46,338 nucleotides of DNA from Candidimonas sp. (GTDB taxonomy: Bacteria; Pseudomonadota; Gammaproteobacteria; Burkholderiales; Burkholderiaceae_B), in contig SCRC01000081.1 in NCBI GenBank assembly GCA_004297945.1, forward strand, positions 1 through 46,338, given 5' to 3'. Below are positions 43,838 through 46,338 of the stretch, piece by piece; position 1 is the stretch's first letter, and each line of letters opens with the position of its first letter. A program made the position numbers and the translations under genes. The notes beneath the pieces were generated by a model. The model saw only the letters and a list, made by a program, of their open reading frames with translations, was not told the origin of the DNA and ran no database searches.

Positions 43838-45749
43838 CGCGCACATCCATTTTATTTTGGGCCTGGGCGCTACGCCGCGACTTGCCGTAGGCCTGCGTAA
43901 TGCGATCAATCACAATGGCCAGGATGACAATGGCCAACCCAGCCTGTAAGCCCAGCCCGACGTTTAGAGTCTGTATGCCCGCCAACACGTCTTCGCCCAG
44001 GCCACGCGCGCCTATCATCGACGCCACAACTACCATGGCCAGCGCCATCATCGTGGTCTGATTGATGCCCGCCATGATGCTGGGACGTGCCAGCGGCAGC
44101 GTAACCCGCGTGAGCATCTGCCAGCGTGTCACGCCAAACGACTGAGCCGCCTCCATGATGTCGAAATCCACTTGGCGCAAGCCCAAAGTGGTGAGCCGTA
44201 TCAGTGGCGGCACGGCATAGATGATGGTGGCGAACAAGGCCGGCACCTTGCCCAGCCCGAAGAACATCAGCACGGGAATCAAGTACACAAAGCTGGGCAG
44301 AGTCTGCATGACATCGAGCACTGGTGTGAGAACGCGGCGCAACAGTCGATGCCGAGCCATCAGGATGCCGATGGGGATGCCGATAATAATGGCAAACACC
44401 GTCGACACCAGCACCAACGCAAAGGTTTGCATTAGTTTGTCCCACAAGCCGACAGCGCCTATCGCGTACAAGCCAACCATATAGCAAAGCGCCAGGCTTG
44501 CTTTTCGGGTGGCATTCCAGGCCAGCGCCCCTACGAACAGGAGAAACAGCGCTGGCGGCACGCCCTCGAAGAACTGCTCCATAGGCAGGAGAACCGTGGT
44601 CAGGATGAAGTTGCTAAACGCGTGCAAGCTCCGGCCATAACGCTGTACGGCCGACACCAACTGCTTGTTGACGTAGTTTGTCATGGACACCGAGGGGAAG
44701 ATCGAATGGCTGCTGTGAGCGACAGCGCTTTGAAGACCTAGAGCCTGCGCCATACGCGCCGCGCGGTCGGCAGGCATCCAGGCCTTCCAGATGTCGGGGC
44801 GTTCACGCAAGAAGCGTTCGGCGGCGACATCTCCTCGGATATGCTGGCTGGTCATGGTATAGATAATCTGGTTCAGCAAGGCCGGCTTGAATTGCACCCG
44901 CTGGAATAGCCCCATGATTTCAGGATTGCGTTTGGCAAACGGCGTAGACACTGCGATACCCAGATGCGCAACCAGGAAATCGGTGGGGCAAAGCTCGCCT
45001 TTTCCGCTAACCACCACGTCCCAGCAGGCTTGATTAAATGGCGGCAAGCCGATTTTTTTGAATTTGTACTTGGCCATCAGGCCTGTCGGCTGCCAATAAT
45101 AGAATAAGATGGGCTTACCCTGGTCGTAGGCGGAGCTGATGGCCGCATCCAGCGCGGCGCCTGTTCCGGCACGGAAATTCGTATAGTCCTGATCGAGATT
45201 AAGTACCTTCAACAATCGGGTATTGGTCTTCTCGCAAACCCAGCCGTTCGGGCAGTTCAGGAACCTGCCCTTCCCGGGCGTCTCGGGGTCCGCAAACAGT
45301 TCTTTATATTTGGGTAGGTCTTTCCACGACCGCAAATCGGGTGCGACAGCCTTGATGCCCCGCTTGGCATCGCCGTTAATCACGTAGTCGGGCACATACC
45401 AGCCTTGCGTCGCACCGCCTGCAAGCGTATCGCCCACAACCTGAACAGTTCCCGCCTTGATGGCATCTACTATGATTTTTGTGCGCCCCGACCACAGCTC
45501 GGCCACCACCTGCAAATCATTTTGCGTCAAGGCCGTCTCGGTAGCGGCCGCCGTTCCAGGCACGGCCTCGGTCTGGCAACCGTATGCCTTGTCTAGAATC
45601 TGCTGCAATACATTCATGGTGAATTCGGCGCTTTCCCATGTCTGGCTGGCAAAACGAACCGGCTTGCCCTGGTTACATTGCTCGACCGGAGCAGCGCCAG
45701 CCGACACAAACATTAAAAGCCAACCCAGCAATATCAGAAGTAATCTCAT
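43830..45749 (-). CDS. Fused ABC transporter: glycine-betaine-type binding domain plus permease
   Basis: Single 639-aa protein. A signal peptide (LLLILLGWLLMFVSAGAA) is followed by a ProX/OpuAC-like binding domain (about 25-350; FASQTWESAEFTMNVLQQIL, VAELWSGRTK) and then a ProW-type permease (about 370-620) with the EAA loop FGVTRWQMLTRVTLPLARPS. Such fusions place two copies of the receptor on each dimeric transporter. The ATG giving MRLLLILLG is chosen because 18 residues upstream would run through the rpsJ terminator. Substrate is probably a quaternary amine; not provable here. Confidence 0.9.
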   Translation of the reverse strand: MRLLLILLGWLLMFVSAGAAPVEQCNQGKPVRFASQTWESAEFTMNVLQQILDKAYGCQTEAVPGTAAATETALTQNDLQVVAELWSGRTKIIVDAIKAGTVQVVGDTLAGGATQGWYVPDYVINGDAKRGIKAVAPDLRSWKDLPKYKELFADPETPGKGRFLNCPNGWVCEKTNTRLLKVLNLDQDYTNFRAGTGAALDAAISSAYDQGKPILFYYWQPTGLMAKYKFKKIGLPPFNQACWDVVVSGKGELCPTDFLVAHLGIAVSTPFAKRNPEIMGLFQRVQFKPALLNQIIYTMTSQHIRGDVAAERFLRERPDIWKAWMPADRAARMAQALGLQSAVAHSSHSIFPSVSMTNYVNKQLVSAVQRYGRSLHAFSNFILTTVLLPMEQFFEGVPPALFLLFVGALAWNATRKASLALCYMVGLYAIGAVGLWDKLMQTFALVLVSTVFAIIIGIPIGILMARHRLLRRVLTPVLDVMQTLPSFVYLIPVLMFFGLGKVPALFATIIYAVPPLIRLTTLGLRQVDFDIMEAAQSFGVTRWQMLTRVTLPLARPSIMAGINQTTMMALAMVVVASMIGARGLGEDVLAGIQTLNVGLGLQAGLAIVILAIVIDRITQAYGKSRRSAQAQNKMDVRDE

Positions 45750-45783
45750 GCCTGATCTCTCCCCTATCCGGTTACCATAAAAC

Positions 45784-45819
45784 AAAAACGCCGTGCTGTC
45801 CAAGCACGGCGTTTTTTTT
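45784..45819. terminator. Bidirectional intrinsic terminator after rpsJ
   Basis: CGCCGTGCT and AGCACGGCG pair perfectly around GTCCA, flanked by AAAAA on one side and eight T on the other, so a U-tract follows the hairpin in both directions. It lies about 28 nt after the rpsJ stop on the minus strand and separates tuf-rpsJ from all downstream genes. Confidence 0.93.
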
Positions 45820-45846
45820 CAGGCCCGAACAGGGCCGCGCGACAAA

Positions 45847-46158
45847 TTACTGCAACGCAATTTCCACATCCACTCCAGCGGGCAGATCAAGGCGCATCAA
45901 GGCATCGACGGTCTTGTCGGTAGGGTCGACAATATCCATCAGGCGCTGATGAGTGCGCATTTCGAACTGATCACGGGCCGTCTTGTTGACGTGGGGCGAA
46001 CTCAGGACGTCATAGCGGCGAATACGTGTAGGCAACGGCACCGGGCCGCGCACGACGGCGCCCGTGCGTTTGGCCGTTTCAACGATCTCAGCCGCCGATT
46101 GATCGATCAGCTTGTAATCAAATGCTTTCAAACGGATGCGGATTTTCTGATTTTTCAT
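45847..46158 (-). CDS. rpsJ: 30S ribosomal protein S10
   Basis: S10, 103 aa, in the 30S head; also the NusE partner of NusB in antitermination. [19 protein letters not shown] and [20 protein letters not shown] are diagnostic. It follows tuf, as in most betaproteobacteria, but it is followed by a terminator rather than by rplC, which is 11.9 kb away. Confidence 0.98.
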   Translation of the reverse strand: MKNQKIRIRLKAFDYKLIDQSAAEIVETAKRTGAVVRGPVPLPTRIRRYDVLSSPHVNKTARDQFEMRTHQRLMDIVDPTDKTVDALMRLDLPAGVDVEIALQ

Positions 46159-46181
46159 GGTGTGTCCTAAAGAACGAAAGT

Positions 46182-46203
46182 GGAAGAGGCAGCCGCCTCT
46201 TCC
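46182..46203 (-). promoter_or_regulatory. Perfect hairpin between tuf and rpsJ
   Basis: GGAAGAGGC and GCCTCTTCC form a perfect 9-bp stem with a 4-nt loop in the 59-bp tuf-rpsJ gap. No U-tract follows, so it is more likely an mRNA processing or stability element than a terminator. Confidence 0.55.
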
Positions 46204-46217
46204 TACGCATTGATCTG

Positions 46218-46338
46218 CTATTTAATGATTTTGGCAACGACGCCGGCGCCGACGGTGCGTCCGCCTTCACGGATGGCAAAGCGCAGCCCCTCTTCCATCG
46301 CGATCGGCGCGATCAGCTTGACCGACATCGCCACGTTA
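46218..46338 (-). CDS. tuf: Elongation factor Tu, C-terminal end (partial)
   Basis: Only the last 39 codons are in the window; the gene continues past the right edge. The frame ends [18 protein letters not shown], the universal EF-Tu C-terminus, before a TAG stop. Its place just before rpsJ is standard. Confidence 0.95.
   Translation of the reverse strand, partial: NVAMSVKLIAPIAMEEGLRFAIREGGRTVGAGVVAKIIK

Overview
The window is chromosomal DNA of a betaproteobacterium, most likely of the order Burkholderiales, family Alcaligenaceae (Bordetella/Achromobacter/Pusillimonas-like). The reasons are the sequence style of the ribosomal proteins (for example an S3 with a long Arg/Pro/Ala tail), two Bug-type tricarboxylate receptors plus a TctBA pair, and the many small catabolic operons. 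Genus is inferred from memory of these families; no search was run.

The backbone is the tuf-S10-spc-alpha ribosomal protein supercluster, read right to left on the minus strand: tuf (3' end only), rpsJ, [insert B], rplC-rplD-rplW-rplB-rpsS-rplV-rpsC-rplP-rpmC-rpsQ, [insert A], rplN-rplX-rplE-rpsN-rpsH-rplF-rplR-rpsE-rpmD-rplO-secY-infA-rpmJ-rpsM-rpsK-rpsD-rpoA-rplQ. Every ribosomal gene is intact, but the usual operon is cut twice by unrelated metabolic genes: about 19.5 kb between rpsQ and rplN and about 11.9 kb between rpsJ and rplC. Good intrinsic terminators follow rpsJ and rpsQ, so the three blocks should be three separate transcription units.

Insert A (9617-29147) is mostly on the plus strand, opposite to the ribosomal genes. 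It holds an aldehyde dehydrogenase; a five-gene Liv-type ABC importer followed by an M20 carbamoylase-like hydrolase and an MlrC-like M81 metallopeptidase (a probable uptake-and-hydrolysis pathway for an unknown amide, ureido or peptide compound); a LysR regulator divergent from a formylglycine-type sulfatase and a Bug receptor; a maleylacetoacetate isomerase-like GST; and a fatty-acid uptake and oxidation operon fadE-fadL-fadD that runs head-on into rpsQ.

Insert B (33913-45846) holds a tctB-tctA permease pair divergent from rplC; a ribbon-helix-helix protein; a GMC oxidoreductase with a Tat-exported gluconate-dehydrogenase-subunit-3-like partner but no cytochrome; a glyoxalase; a decayed alpha/beta hydrolase; a Bug receptor and a metallo-beta-lactamase-fold hydrolase driven from a promoter that overlaps a perfect dyad next to a GntR gene; and a glycine-betaine-type ABC transporter whose binding protein and permease are fused.

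Non-coding structure is notable. Six copies of a GTAG-headed REP palindrome with the loop CTTGT lie just after stop codons or between genes. Two pairs face each other and each pair encloses a short tandem array (5 x 17 bp and 8 x 19 bp). The first 0.6 kb is gene-free and carries a larger inverted repeat. No tRNA, rRNA, CRISPR, integrase or transposase gene was seen.
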